Assembly: GCA_937893605.1 (NCBI GenBank) | Contig: CALBGG010000041.1 | Location: 1 to 49,066, forward strand | Direction: 5' to 3' | Length of the DNA: 49,066 nt | DNA from: an uncultured Clostridia bacterium | GTDB taxonomy: Bacteria; Bacillota; Clostridia; Oscillospirales; Oscillospiraceae | Shown here: one piece after another, positions 7,794 through 15,296 of the stretch | Layout of the letters: every line of letters begins with the position of its first letter | Numbering within the stretch: position 1 is the first letter of the stretch | Notes under the pieces: generated by a model | Told to the model about the DNA's origin: nothing | Databases searched by the model: none | The model's input: only the letters and a program-made list of their open reading frames with translations | Made by a program: the position numbers and the translations under genes

Positions 7794-8629
7794 GAGAAAT
7801 TGATCTTCACGTTCATACGAATATCTCCGACGGCTCGGAATCGCCGACGGAGACGGTGAGATACGCGCATGAGCTCGGTCTGCGCGCCATAGCCATAACC
7901 GACCACGACAGCGTAAACGGCGTGGCCGAGGCTCAGCGCGCGGGAAAGGAGTTCGGCGTCGAGGTCGTTGCGGGTATGGAGCTCGGCTGCGGCTGGTACG
8001 GCAGGGAGGTGCATATGCTCGGCTATGACCTGGATATACACTCGAAGAAGCTGCCTCCTGTGCTCGACTGGATAGTGCGCGACCGCGATGAGCGCAACAG
8101 AAAAATGGTGGACATGCTCGCACGCGACGGGCTTTATATCGACCTTGACGAGCTTCAGGCAAAACACCCCGGCTCAACTATCGGCAGGCCGCATTTTGCA
8201 CTGTGCATGGTCGAGGCAGGCATAGCCGAAAGCGTACAGGACGCGTTCGAGCGCTTCCTCGATCCCGGCTGCAAGTATTACATCCGCCGCCACTTCTTGA
8301 GCGTTGAGGACGCGGCCGGGCTCATCCGCTCGGCGGGCGGCAAGCCCGTTATCGCGCATCCGCGGCAGTATAAGCTCACACCCGAACGCTTTACAGAGCT
8401 CATGGAGAGAGCACGAGCCTGCGGAGTAGCGGGGCTTGAGTGCTACTACTCCGGCTACGGCCCCGAGGTCGTCGCCGAATATCTCGCGGCCGCGAAGAAG
8501 TACGGTTTTTGCCCTACCGCAGGCAGCGACTGGCACGGCAAAAACAAGCCGCACATCCACCTCGGCAGCGGCATAAACGGCGAATTATCAGCGCCCTATG
8601 AGCTGCTTGTGAATTTAAGAAATTCATGA
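7790..8629 (+). CDS. PHP-domain phosphoesterase (YciV/RNase AM-like)
   Basis: 279 residues; PHP-domain metal phosphoesterase like YciV/TrpH, some of which are 5'-3' exonucleases or 3',5'-nucleotide bisphosphate phosphatases. Motifs: DLHVHTNISDG at the N-terminus (His-x-His metal ligands), ITDHDSVNG (about 37-45), GMELGC with a ligand Glu, VIAHPRQYKL, and GSDWHGKNKPH near the C-terminus carrying an Asp and His of the trinuclear site. Start is GTG 7790, which overlaps the stop of the deaminase gene (GTGA), so the two are translationally coupled. A nucleotide-salvage role beside the deaminase is an inference. Confidence 0.85.
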   Translation: MREIDLHVHTNISDGSESPTETVRYAHELGLRAIAITDHDSVNGVAEAQRAGKEFGVEVVAGMELGCGWYGREVHMLGYDLDIHSKKLPPVLDWIVRDRDERNRKMVDMLARDGLYIDLDELQAKHPGSTIGRPHFALCMVEAGIAESVQDAFERFLDPGCKYYIRRHFLSVEDAAGLIRSAGGKPVIAHPRQYKLTPERFTELMERARACGVAGLECYYSGYGPEVVAEYLAAAKKYGFCPTAGSDWHGKNKPHIHLGSGINGELSAPYELLVNLRNS

Positions 8630-8786
8630 GAGGCCAATACGAAACACGCCTGAAATTCTAAAAATAAATTTTTTTCGCAAAAAAGTTCAGATAAAATGAA
8701 ATATCACAGCATGTTCTCCGTCTTTATAGATAGCAGGCCCAAAAGGCCTACACCCCCCCTTGAAAATTTGCGAAAGGAGAACACAA
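8630..8786 (+). promoter_or_regulatory. Leader with anti-Shine-Dalgarno pairing ahead of a small ORF
   Basis: AT-rich start with TAAAAT (8692-8697) as a possible -10; no good -35. TGTTCTCC at 8712-8719 is the exact complement of GGAGAACA at 8776-8783, which contains the ribosome site of the ORF at 8787. Between them lies a GGCC-CAAAA-GGCC hairpin and a run of C. If the eight base pairs form, the ribosome site is hidden. It matches no riboswitch class I can name. Confidence 0.45.
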
Positions 8787-8879
8787 ATGGATACTTACAA
8801 TCTCGACGACTACAATGATCAGTTTGCAACGTTCGGCAAGATCGTTGCAGCTTGGCTGCTCCTTAAGTTCATATTCTGA
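8787..8879 (+). CDS. 30-residue putative membrane peptide
   Basis: ATG 8787 to TGA 8877-8879. The SD GAAAGGAGA (8772-8780) is strong and well spaced. The product starts with a polar, acidic half (MDTYNLDDYNDQF) and ends with a hydrophobic half (KIVAAWLLLKFIF), like small single-pass or peripheral membrane peptides. It is followed 11 nt later by a strong terminator, so leader, ORF and terminator form a complete small gene. I do not recognise a family. Alternatives are a regulatory leader peptide or a toxin-like peptide; neither is supported beyond its shape. Confidence 0.55.
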   Translation: MDTYNLDDYNDQFATFGKIVAAWLLLKFIF

Positions 8880-8890
8880 TCTGAGTGCAT

Positions 8891-8921
8891 AAAAAATCCC
8901 GTCCGCAAGGACGGGATTTTT
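8891..8921 (+). terminator. Terminator after the small ORF
   Basis: Stem AAATCCCGTCC with GGACGGGATTT and loop GCAA, flanked by A-run and T-run, so it can act in both directions. The same stem recurs at 9144-9175 and 23655-23686. Confidence 0.85.
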
Positions 8922-9143
8922 CAGACTGTCAAAAAAACTATGCTGCTGAGGAAAGACAGCCGCGCAGCAGGGGAGCTCGAGGGGGCAAAGGCCCCGCTCG
9001 AAATCAGATTATAGCCATCAAAAATGTCTGATTTATCAGACTTTTTGACGAGCGCAGCGAGATTTTTCGTGAAAATTTATTTTCACAAAAAATGTGGCGT
9101 TTTTGAAGCGTGCAAAAAAGTCATAGACTTTTTTGACACGCTG

Positions 9144-9175
9144 AAAAATCCCGTCCGCAAGGACGGGATTTTTTT
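9144..9175 (-). terminator. Terminator of the glycerol-1-phosphate dehydrogenase gene
   Basis: Same ATCCCGTCC/GGACGGGAT stem, GCAA/TTGC loop, bordered by T- and A-runs. It starts 12 bases after the minus-strand stop codon at 9187. Confidence 0.85.
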
Positions 9176-9186
9176 ATACTTACTGA

Positions 9187-10434
9187 TTATTCGCCGAAGT
9201 CAAGAGCGCGCAGCATGCGCACGAGGGTGAGCCTGTTGCGTATGGCGGCCGATATCGGCAGCATCTCCTGCTCGAGCGCGGGGTCGATGCCGATGTGCTC
9301 GGGAAGATATTTTGCGTTGCAGCCCTTGTACAGCGCCTCCGCCTCCTCGACTGAGGGAAGCTCGTTTATCATGGCGCGAATCTCATCCCAGTGGTCGACG
9401 ATGTTCTGCGGATCAAAGGTCGCAAGAACGTCGTTTTCGTTTTCCTTGATGATGCCCGGGGCGAGCCTGTCGCCGAATTTTTCTCTTATCCACTGCTCGC
9501 TGAGCGGCTCAAAGGGCTTGGCCTTGGGGGTGGGCAGGGAGGCGAGACGGTGGTATTCCTTTATGCAGGCAAAGGTGCCGACGCCTACGCATTCGCCGTG
9601 GATGCCCTCGGCATTTTCAAAGCGCGGCGGCTGCATCTCGACAAGGTGCGCCATGAGGTGCTCGGCACCGGAGGCCGCACGGGAGTGGTTTAACAGCTGC
9701 ATGGTAAGGCCGCTCTTCATCTGCGCCATTGTCATAGCCTCGTGATCGACAATGCCGGTTTCGACATATTTGTCGGCTGCTTCGCGCATGATATCCAGCG
9801 CCTCCTGAGCAAGATCGGCTACCATCGGGCAGTAGTATTCGCCCGCAACAAGGTGAGAGATCTTCCAATCGAGCAGTGAGATATACTTCGAGAGAATGTC
9901 GTTTATGCCGCTTGCAACAAGACGTGCGGGAGCGCCCTTTATGATGTCAAGATCGGCGACGACGAGAACGGGGGCGCACATCGGAGTGGACTTTTTCTGC
10001 CCGTTGAGAATTGCCGAGCAGATGTTGGCGGTGAAGCCGTCGGAGGAGGCAAGCGTCGGGATCGCAACGAATGGGATGCCGAGCTTGTATGCCGGGTAGC
10101 GGCCGAAGTCCATGATGGTTCCCGCGCCGTAGGCGACTATGACCTCGGGATTATCGAGCTTCTTCATCATCTCCTCGATGACGGTATCTTCGGCGCGCAG
10201 GCCGTTTGCCTCAAGCACTATCTCCTGATCGGCGGCGACGTGCTTGCCCTCGGTAAGCTTATAGATGACCGTATCGTATATAACGGCGCGCTTTTTGCCC
10301 GCAAGGCCGACGTCGGCCATGTACTGCTCGAAATTGTTTATCGCGCCGTATTCGACAACGACCTTTTTCGTTTCAAGCTCATGGTCCCTTCCGCAGACGC
10401 ATTTGCCGACGTATTTTTCGCAATCCATGATCAT
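9187..10434 (-). CDS. sn-glycerol-1-phosphate dehydrogenase family protein
   Basis: 415 residues from the preferred ATG 10434 (MIMDCEKYVG), chosen because GAGGTG lies 7 nt upstream; a TTG five codons earlier overlaps that SD. Belongs to the iron-alcohol-dehydrogenase-like EgsA/AraM family, NAD(P)H- and metal-dependent reduction of dihydroxyacetone phosphate to sn-glycerol-1-phosphate. Seen: GAGTIMDFGRYPAY (dinucleotide-binding glycine motif), IPTLASSDGFTAN, ASGINDILSKY with metal-ligand Asp, GAEHLMAHLVE and EGIHGECVGVG with ligand histidines. Monocistronic with a good promoter and terminator. In Bacillota the product is thought to feed archaeal-type or heptaprenylglyceryl phosphate lipids; role here is not shown. 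Confidence 0.85.
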   Translation of the reverse strand: MIMDCEKYVGKCVCGRDHELETKKVVVEYGAINNFEQYMADVGLAGKKRAVIYDTVIYKLTEGKHVAADQEIVLEANGLRAEDTVIEEMMKKLDNPEVIVAYGAGTIMDFGRYPAYKLGIPFVAIPTLASSDGFTANICSAILNGQKKSTPMCAPVLVVADLDIIKGAPARLVASGINDILSKYISLLDWKISHLVAGEYYCPMVADLAQEALDIMREAADKYVETGIVDHEAMTMAQMKSGLTMQLLNHSRAASGAEHLMAHLVEMQPPRFENAEGIHGECVGVGTFACIKEYHRLASLPTPKAKPFEPLSEQWIREKFGDRLAPGIIKENENDVLATFDPQNIVDHWDEIRAMINELPSVEEAEALYKGCNAKYLPEHIGIDPALEQEMLPISAAIRNRLTLVRMLRALDFGE

Positions 10435-10478
10435 GATAAAACACCTCAATTTAAAAATTTATTACTTATCATACTCAA

Positions 10479-10507
10479 ATTCTAATAAAGCCCCGAAATT
10501 AAGTCAA
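10479..10507 (-). promoter_or_regulatory. Promoter of the glycerol-1-phosphate dehydrogenase gene
   Basis: Minus strand TTGACT (10507-10502), 17-nt spacer, TAGAAT (10484-10479). Confidence 0.75.
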
Positions 10508-10523
10508 GAGCGAATATTGACGA

Positions 10524-10560
10524 AAAAAACGGGCAAAGCCGCAAGCTCTGCCCGTTTTTT
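10524..10560 (-). terminator. Terminator of the small P-loop gene
   Basis: AAAAAACGGGCA pairs with TGCCCGTTTTTT across a 13-nt loop, directly after the minus-strand stop at 10564. Symmetric flanks make it bidirectional. Confidence 0.85.
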
Positions 10561-10563
10561 TCG

Positions 10564-10977
10564 TCAAATCATATATTTTCTTATGGCATCGCCGACCGTG
10601 TCGGGGTCAACGGTGACGCTTATAACAAATTCAATGTTTTCTCTCTCGGAGAAGCCGTTGAGCCAATCGAGAAATTCGCCGAACATGACGGGATCCTTAT
10701 TGCTTACGATCTTGTAGAAATTATCGACAAAAACGTGGGTGATGTCATAGTTGCCGGAATGAAGACCGCAGATAAAGCCCTTGATGAACTCATAAGAGCC
10801 GATATCGTAAGAGCCGGCTTCGATAAGACGGGCCTGATAGGGAATATCAAAAGTAAGCTTCTTTTCCTTTTCGATACAGACGACGTCGCCGTTTTCCATA
10901 GCGACAGCCTCACGGACGAGATCTACCAGGCGCTTGGTCTTGCCGCTGCCCTTCAGACCCATGATCAACTTAACCAT
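10564..10977 (-). CDS. Small P-loop ATPase-like protein of unknown role
   Basis: 137 residues from ATG 10977, which has AAGGAG at a 10-nt spacing; an upstream GTG touches that SD and is unlikely. The N-terminus carries a Walker A motif (GLKGSGKT, about residues 7-14) and the middle has a hydrophobic strand ending in Asp (THVFVDNFYK), a plausible Walker B. The whole protein is only one small nucleotide-binding domain with no extra fusion. Similar Clostridia proteins are often labelled ATP-binding or PilT-like without evidence. It stands alone with its own promoter and terminator. Function unknown. Confidence 0.75.
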   Translation of the reverse strand: MVKLIMGLKGSGKTKRLVDLVREAVAMENGDVVCIEKEKKLTFDIPYQARLIEAGSYDIGSYEFIKGFICGLHSGNYDITHVFVDNFYKIVSNKDPVMFGEFLDWLNGFSERENIEFVISVTVDPDTVGDAIRKYMI

Positions 10978-11027
10978 TTTGTCCACTCTCCTTTTCAGTT
11001 ATAGGTTGAAGTTTATTCTTTTAGTTT

Positions 11028-11056
11028 AGATTAACATTTTTATCGGCACAAAGCAA
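11028..11056 (-). promoter_or_regulatory. Promoter of the small P-loop gene
   Basis: Minus strand TTGCTT (11056-11051), 17-nt spacer, TAATCT (11033-11028) with TGT before it. Confidence 0.6.
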
Positions 11057-11084
11057 GAGCAAAAGTGTGAATTAAGATATAATT

Positions 11085-11112
11085 AAAAGCGCCGATAAGT
11101 CTCGGCGCTTTT
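11085..11112 (-). terminator. Terminator of pgi
   Basis: AAAAGCGCCGA (11085-11095) pairs with TCGGCGCTTTT (11102-11112); the T-run follows on the minus strand just after the pgi stop. Confidence 0.85.
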
Positions 11113-11116
11113 ATCG

Positions 11117-12391
11117 TCATGTGCCCGGCTTGCCGAGCAGCTTGAACATATTCTTTTTGTAGGCCTCGACGCCGGGCTGATCAAAGGGGTTAACGCCCGA
11201 CATGTAGCCGGAGATGGCGCAGGCAAGCTCAAAGAAGCACACGAGCTCGGCAAAGCCGGCTTCGTCGCGCTTGGGAACGCTTATGCCGATGTTCGGAACG
11301 CCGCCGGATATGTGCGCTGCCTTCACAGCGTCCGAGGCCGTGCGGCAGATATCCGCATAGTCCTTTCCCGCAAGGTAATTGAGCCCGTCGGGGTCGCCCA
11401 TCTCGAAGGGAACGGAAACGCTGCTGCGCGCACTTTCAAAGCTCACGATCGTCTCCATCAGCGTGCGCGGCCCGTCCTGGATATACTGTCCCATCGAGTG
11501 CAGATCGGCGGTGAACTCAACGGAGGCGGGGAAGATGCCTATGCCGTTTTTGCCCTCGCTTTCGCCGTAAAGCTGCTTCCACCACTCGGCCATGAAGCGG
11601 AACGACGGCTCGTAGCAGCCGAGAATCTCGATGCTGCGGCCGTGGCCGTAAAGGTACTGACGCGCCGCGGCGTACTGCCATGCGGGATTTTCCGGCGAGC
11701 GGAGGTCAAGCTCTTTGAACGCGATGATGGCCGAATTTATGACCGCCTTTATGTCTATGCCCGCGACCGCCATCGGGAGCAGGCCGACTGCCGACAGGAC
11801 GCTGTATCTGCCGCCGACATCGTCGGGGACGACGAAGCACTCCCAGCCCTCGGCGTCGGCCAAAGATTTGAGCGCGCCGCGATGCGCGTCGGTCGTTGCG
11901 AATATGTGCTTTTTGGCGGCAGAGCCGTACTTTTCCTTCAGCATTTTTCTGAAAACGCGGAAGGCAAGAGCCGGTTCGAGAGTGGTTCCGGATTTGGATA
12001 TGACGTTTATGTCGAAGTCCATGTCGCCTAACCGGGTGACGGTATCGCTCAGCGCATCTGGCGAAAGGCCGTTGCCGACGAAGAATATCTTCGGATCATC
12101 CTCCGAGGGAACCGGGCGCAGAAGCTCTATCGCGCCGCGCGCACCGAGATAGGAGCCGCCTATGCCGATGACTACGAGCGCCTTTGAGCGGCCGCGAATG
12201 CGCTGCGCCGCGGAGAGTATCGCCTTGAGCTCACCGTCGCGAATGCGCTGCGGAAGCTCGAGCCAGCCGGTAAATTCGCTGCCCGCGCCGGTCTTGTCGG
12301 CGAGTGTTCTGTGCGCGGCCGCGGCGGCCGCAAAGTCAAGCTCCGCGGGGTCGAAAAAGGCGGAAGTTCCCGATAAATCAACCTTGACCAT
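11117..12391 (-). CDS. pgi: Glucose-6-phosphate isomerase
   Basis: 424 residues, the short form usual in Bacillota. Interconverts glucose-6-phosphate and fructose-6-phosphate, feeding glycolysis and the glmS reaction. Seen: GIGGSYLGARGAIELL (substrate phosphate loop), ISKSGTTLEPALAFR, PGI signature 1 around DVGGRYSVLSAVGLLP, and PGI signature 2 around FDQPGVEAYKKNM near the C-terminus. ATG 12391 has CGGAGGA upstream. Own promoter at 12426-12453 and terminator at 11085-11112, so it is a single-gene unit downstream of dacF on the same strand. Confidence 0.96.
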   Translation of the reverse strand: MVKVDLSGTSAFFDPAELDFAAAAAAHRTLADKTGAGSEFTGWLELPQRIRDGELKAILSAAQRIRGRSKALVVIGIGGSYLGARGAIELLRPVPSEDDPKIFFVGNGLSPDALSDTVTRLGDMDFDINVISKSGTTLEPALAFRVFRKMLKEKYGSAAKKHIFATTDAHRGALKSLADAEGWECFVVPDDVGGRYSVLSAVGLLPMAVAGIDIKAVINSAIIAFKELDLRSPENPAWQYAAARQYLYGHGRSIEILGCYEPSFRFMAEWWKQLYGESEGKNGIGIFPASVEFTADLHSMGQYIQDGPRTLMETIVSFESARSSVSVPFEMGDPDGLNYLAGKDYADICRTASDAVKAAHISGGVPNIGISVPKRDEAGFAELVCFFELACAISGYMSGVNPFDQPGVEAYKKNMFKLLGKPGT

Positions 12392-12425
12392 AATAGTCCT
12401 CCGTGTGGTAAATTTATAATCTTAT

Positions 12426-12453
12426 ATTATACACCGGAGGTAAGAAAAAGCAA
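12426..12453 (-). promoter_or_regulatory. Promoter of pgi
   Basis: Minus strand TTGCTT (12453-12448), 16-nt spacer, perfect TATAAT (12431-12426). Confidence 0.7.
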
Positions 12454-12518
12454 GGATAATATGTTGAAGCGGGCTTACACGCAATGATGAGCGCATAATT
12501 TGTATAGAGGGGGGGCCG

Positions 12519-13664
12519 TTATTGCAGTCCGATATAGATCTTCAGAAGCTCCAGCAGCGTTGAGCCTAAGCTCGCGTGGGAAACCGAGCTGTCGGAAACA
12601 AGAGGAACGGAATAAAGCTCCCGCTCGCCGGAGGAGACGCTGAGCGTACCTATCTGCTGCCCCTTTTCTATCGGCGCAGTCAGCGTGTCTGGCAGCTCGA
12701 GCTTATATGTCACTTCGCCGAGACCGCTTTTGGGAACAAGCGCAGCCTCCGGACCGTCGTACACGGGCTGCACGCTGTCGGCATCCCCGAGGCTTACGCG
12801 AACAGGCGGCAGAACGTCGGGCGATCTTAGCGGCAGGAGACGGTAGTTTGCAAAGCCGTAGTTTAAAAGCGCCTTTGCGTCGGAGTTTCGTGCGTCAATA
12901 CTATCCGCGTGCATGATAACGGCTATGTATTCTATCCCGTCGCGCTCAGCTGTCGCCGAAAGGCAGTACATGGCCTTTTCCGTGAAGCCGGTTTTCAGTC
13001 CCGTGCAGCCGTCGTAATAGTAAACGAGCTTATTGGTGTTGGAAAGGCCGAACTCGCCGCCTCGGATAGTATCCATCCAGATTGTCGAGTATTGCTTTAT
13101 CATGTCATGGCGTATGAGCTCACGGCTCATGACGGCGATGTCGTATGCGCTGGTGTAGTGTTCATCATCCTCAAAGAGACCCGTGCAGTTTTTGAAATTC
13201 GTGTCCTTGAGGCCGAGCTCATGCGCACGTTCGTTCATCCGCGCGACGAAGGCCTGCTCCGAGCCGCACAGATGCTCCGCCATCGCAACGGCGCAGTCGT
13301 TTGCCGAGACGACGCAGATACACTTTAGCATCTCGCTCACGCTCATCTTTTCGCCCTGCTCGAGATAAACGCAGCTGCCGCCGAAGGACGCCGCACGCTC
13401 GGAGGCGATTACAGTGTCCTCAAGGCTTATATCGCCGCGCTCTATCGCCTCGACGATCAGCAGCATCGTCATGACCTTAGTCACGCTCGCCGGAGGCAGT
13501 CTTTCGTGCGGATTTTTCTCGTATATGACATCGCCGGTCACTTTTTCCGTTAGTATCGCCGACGGTGCGGAGATCTCGATACCGTCATCGGTGAGAGTGT
13601 TTATCGCGTACACCGGGCTTATAAGCAGCCAAAGGCACAGCACCGCGCAAATGGGTTTCTTCAT
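12519..13664 (-). CDS. D-alanyl-D-alanine carboxypeptidase (DacF/PBP5 type)
   Basis: 381 residues, penicillin-binding class C enzyme (peptidase S11) that trims the terminal D-Ala of peptidoglycan stem peptides outside the membrane. Signal peptide at residues 1 to about 20 (MKKPICAVLCLWLLISPVYA). Active-site motifs are complete: SVTK with Ser60 and Lys63, SAN with Ser120 and Asn122, and KTG at 224-226. The C-terminal beta domain and an amphipathic end (STLLELLKIYIGL) that can anchor to the membrane follow. SD GGAGGGA sits before ATG 13664. No convincing promoter or terminator was found for it. Could be vegetative (DacA) or sporulation (DacF) type. Confidence 0.93.
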   Translation of the reverse strand: MKKPICAVLCLWLLISPVYAINTLTDDGIEISAPSAILTEKVTGDVIYEKNPHERLPPASVTKVMTMLLIVEAIERGDISLEDTVIASERAASFGGSCVYLEQGEKMSVSEMLKCICVVSANDCAVAMAEHLCGSEQAFVARMNERAHELGLKDTNFKNCTGLFEDDEHYTSAYDIAVMSRELIRHDMIKQYSTIWMDTIRGGEFGLSNTNKLVYYYDGCTGLKTGFTEKAMYCLSATAERDGIEYIAVIMHADSIDARNSDAKALLNYGFANYRLLPLRSPDVLPPVRVSLGDADSVQPVYDGPEAALVPKSGLGEVTYKLELPDTLTAPIEKGQQIGTLSVSSGERELYSVPLVSDSSVSHASLGSTLLELLKIYIGLQ

Positions 13665-13959
13665 AGCTCATCCCTCCGCTGAAATCCTATGCTTGTGCCG
13701 CGCCCGATATACAAGGTTGCGCAATTATGCTTTATTCGACGAAAAATGAATTTTTTCGAGTGTTTAAGCTGCTTACAAAACGCATTGATTATCAAGGGTT
13801 TTAAACATTTTCAACAGAGTTTTCAACACAAGCATGCGAATAATATTCACGAGACGGGTTAACATAACGACTTTTGCAAGAAATTTATACATGAAATATT
13901 GACGATGCTTGAAATAGATAGTAATATTAAATCGAAAACACCTGACAGGGGGCGGCAGA
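13665..13959. other. AT-rich intergenic region between divergent dacF-like and permease genes
   Basis: No gene was seen. It holds the permease promoter at 13899-13927 and two tandem TTTTCAACA words near 13808-13828 that only loosely recall DnaA boxes. No clear promoter for the minus-strand dacF-like gene could be picked. Confidence 0.5.
13899..13927 (+). promoter_or_regulatory. Promoter of the AI-2E family permease
   Basis: TTGACG (13899-13904), 17-nt spacer, TAATAT (13922-13927). Confidence 0.7.
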
Positions 13960-15252
13960 TTGGAAGGGAAACATAAATATTCCAGATATATCGGATGGGG
14001 AGTAACGGCGTTTGCGGTAATAGCAGCCGGAGTTTTGTTCTATTTCGGCATTGACTATATGGGCAACGTCATAGACGCGCTCGGCAAGCTCATGAGCATA
14101 CTCAGCCCGTTCATATGGGGTCTTGTCATATCATATCTGCTCATCCCGTCGATGATGCTGTACGAGAAAAAGCTCTTTAAGCCGCTCGTTGCGAGGATAA
14201 ACAGGAAAAAGCCGCGCATAAAGACCGGCAGCAAGCTTCCGCGCGTCCTGTCGCTGATCCTTGCCGAGATTGTGATGCTGCTCATTATAGCAGCTCTGTT
14301 CTACCTCATCGTCCCGCAGGTGTACGACAGTATATCGGCAATCATAATAAACAGCCCCTCTTATTTTGACTCGGCCTACTCTGCCATTGACAATCTTCTC
14401 AAGGACTACCCGGAGATAGAGCAGTACGCGACGAAGATATTCGGAAATCTGACCGACGCGCTCACGAAGTGGGCGACCAATACGCTCCTGCCGAGCATGG
14501 AAAACGTCGTGACGAACATAACAAGCGGCGTGTTCTACGTCCTCAAGGGACTTTACAACGTCGTCATCGGCATGATCGTCTCGGTGTATATACTTTATAA
14601 TAAGGAGCCCTTCATCGCGCACTACAGAAAGATACTGTACAGTATTTTTTCTCCCGAGCGCGCAAAGCGAGTCATGTCCGCGCTGCGCTTTGCGGACAAG
14701 ACCTTTATGGGCTTTATAAGCGGAAAGCTTCTTGACAGCGCGATAATCGGCGTTCTGTGCTACATTGGCTGCGCTATACTAAATATGCCGTATGCGCTGC
14801 TGATATCCGTGATCGTCGGAGTTACCAATATAATCCCGTTCTTCGGTCCGTTTATAGGCGCTGTCCCGTCGGCGCTGCTCATCCTGCTGGTCGATCCCAA
14901 GATGTGCCTGTGGTTTATCATCTTCGTGTTCGTTCTCCAGCAGCTTGACGGCAACGTCATAGGCCCGAAGATACTCGGCACCTCCATAGGCATAAACGGC
15001 TTCTGGGTGCTGTTTTCCATCGTCATATTCGGCGGCATATTCGGCTTCTGGGGCATGCTGCTCGGTGTCCCGGCCTTTGTTATCATTTACACGGCGCTTG
15101 AGATGGCCGTTAACCGCAAGCTCAAAAAGCATAATCTGCCGACAGATGCCGAGGCGTATATGAACCTCGACTATATAGATCCCGAGACGCTGGAGCTTGT
15201 CCCGAAGCGCAGGGTGAAGCCGTCGGAAAAAGCGGACGAAAAGAAAGAATAA
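13960..15252 (+). CDS. AI-2E family (PerM/YtvI-like) membrane permease
   Basis: 430 residues, start TTG 13960 with AGGGGGCGG upstream. Member of the UPF0118/AI-2 exporter family, roughly eight membrane helices. Seen: helices near the N-terminus separated by a basic loop (KKLFKPLVARINRKKPRIK), a long central soluble-looking stretch, and the conserved C-terminal set NIIPFFGPFIGAVPSA, QQLDGNVIGPKILG and GFWGMLLGVPAFVI. The tail is charged (PSEKADEKKE). Family members export small molecules or act as Na+/H+ antiporters; sequence does not decide. Monocistronic, ended by a terminator shared with the convergent cysteine desulfurase gene. Confidence 0.88.
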   Translation: MEGKHKYSRYIGWGVTAFAVIAAGVLFYFGIDYMGNVIDALGKLMSILSPFIWGLVISYLLIPSMMLYEKKLFKPLVARINRKKPRIKTGSKLPRVLSLILAEIVMLLIIAALFYLIVPQVYDSISAIIINSPSYFDSAYSAIDNLLKDYPEIEQYATKIFGNLTDALTKWATNTLLPSMENVVTNITSGVFYVLKGLYNVVIGMIVSVYILYNKEPFIAHYRKILYSIFSPERAKRVMSALRFADKTFMGFISGKLLDSAIIGVLCYIGCAILNMPYALLISVIVGVTNIIPFFGPFIGAVPSALLILLVDPKMCLWFIIFVFVLQQLDGNVIGPKILGTSIGINGFWVLFSIVIFGGIFGFWGMLLGVPAFVIIYTALEMAVNRKLKKHNLPTDAEAYMNLDYIDPETLELVPKRRVKPSEKADEKKE

Positions 15253-15257
15253 AAAAC

Positions 15258-15284
15258 AAAGGCTGCACCTTGAGTGCAGCCTTT
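15258..15284. terminator. Bidirectional terminator between permease and cysteine desulfurase
   Basis: AAAGGCTGCA (15258-15267) pairs with TGCAGCCTTT (15275-15284). A-run on one side and T-rich sequence on the other serve both converging genes. Confidence 0.85.
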
Positions 15285-15296
15285 AAGTTTAAAATT

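Larger units (their letters stand above)
8889..9177. repeat. About 290-bp element bounded by ~48-bp terminal inverted repeats
   Basis: The left end (8889-8937) and the reverse complement of the right end (9127-9177) align over about 48 bases with only a few differences: A-run, ATCCCGTCC hairpin, ATTTTTCAG, then TGTCAAAAAA. The interior is rich in further palindromes: CGAGGGGGC/GCCCC-GCTCG near 8974-8997, AAATGTCTGA/TCAGACTTTTT near 9022-9047, TGAAAAT/ATTTTCA near 9069-9085, and GCGTGCAAAAAAGTC/GACTTTTTTGACACGC near 9108-9140. No coding sequence is credible inside. It could be a MITE-like element, or two terminators of converging units with a structured spacer. Confidence 0.55.

Noticed and set aside
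9024..9230. 68-codon plus-strand ORF
   Set aside because: It runs through three hairpins and the terminator at 9144 and into the 3' end of the antisense dehydrogenase gene; no SD and no family-like sequence.
13800..13830. Tandem TTTTCAACA words reminiscent of DnaA boxes
   Set aside because: They differ from TTATCCACA at several positions and no dnaA, rpmH or replication gene is near; chance in AT-rich DNA is enough.
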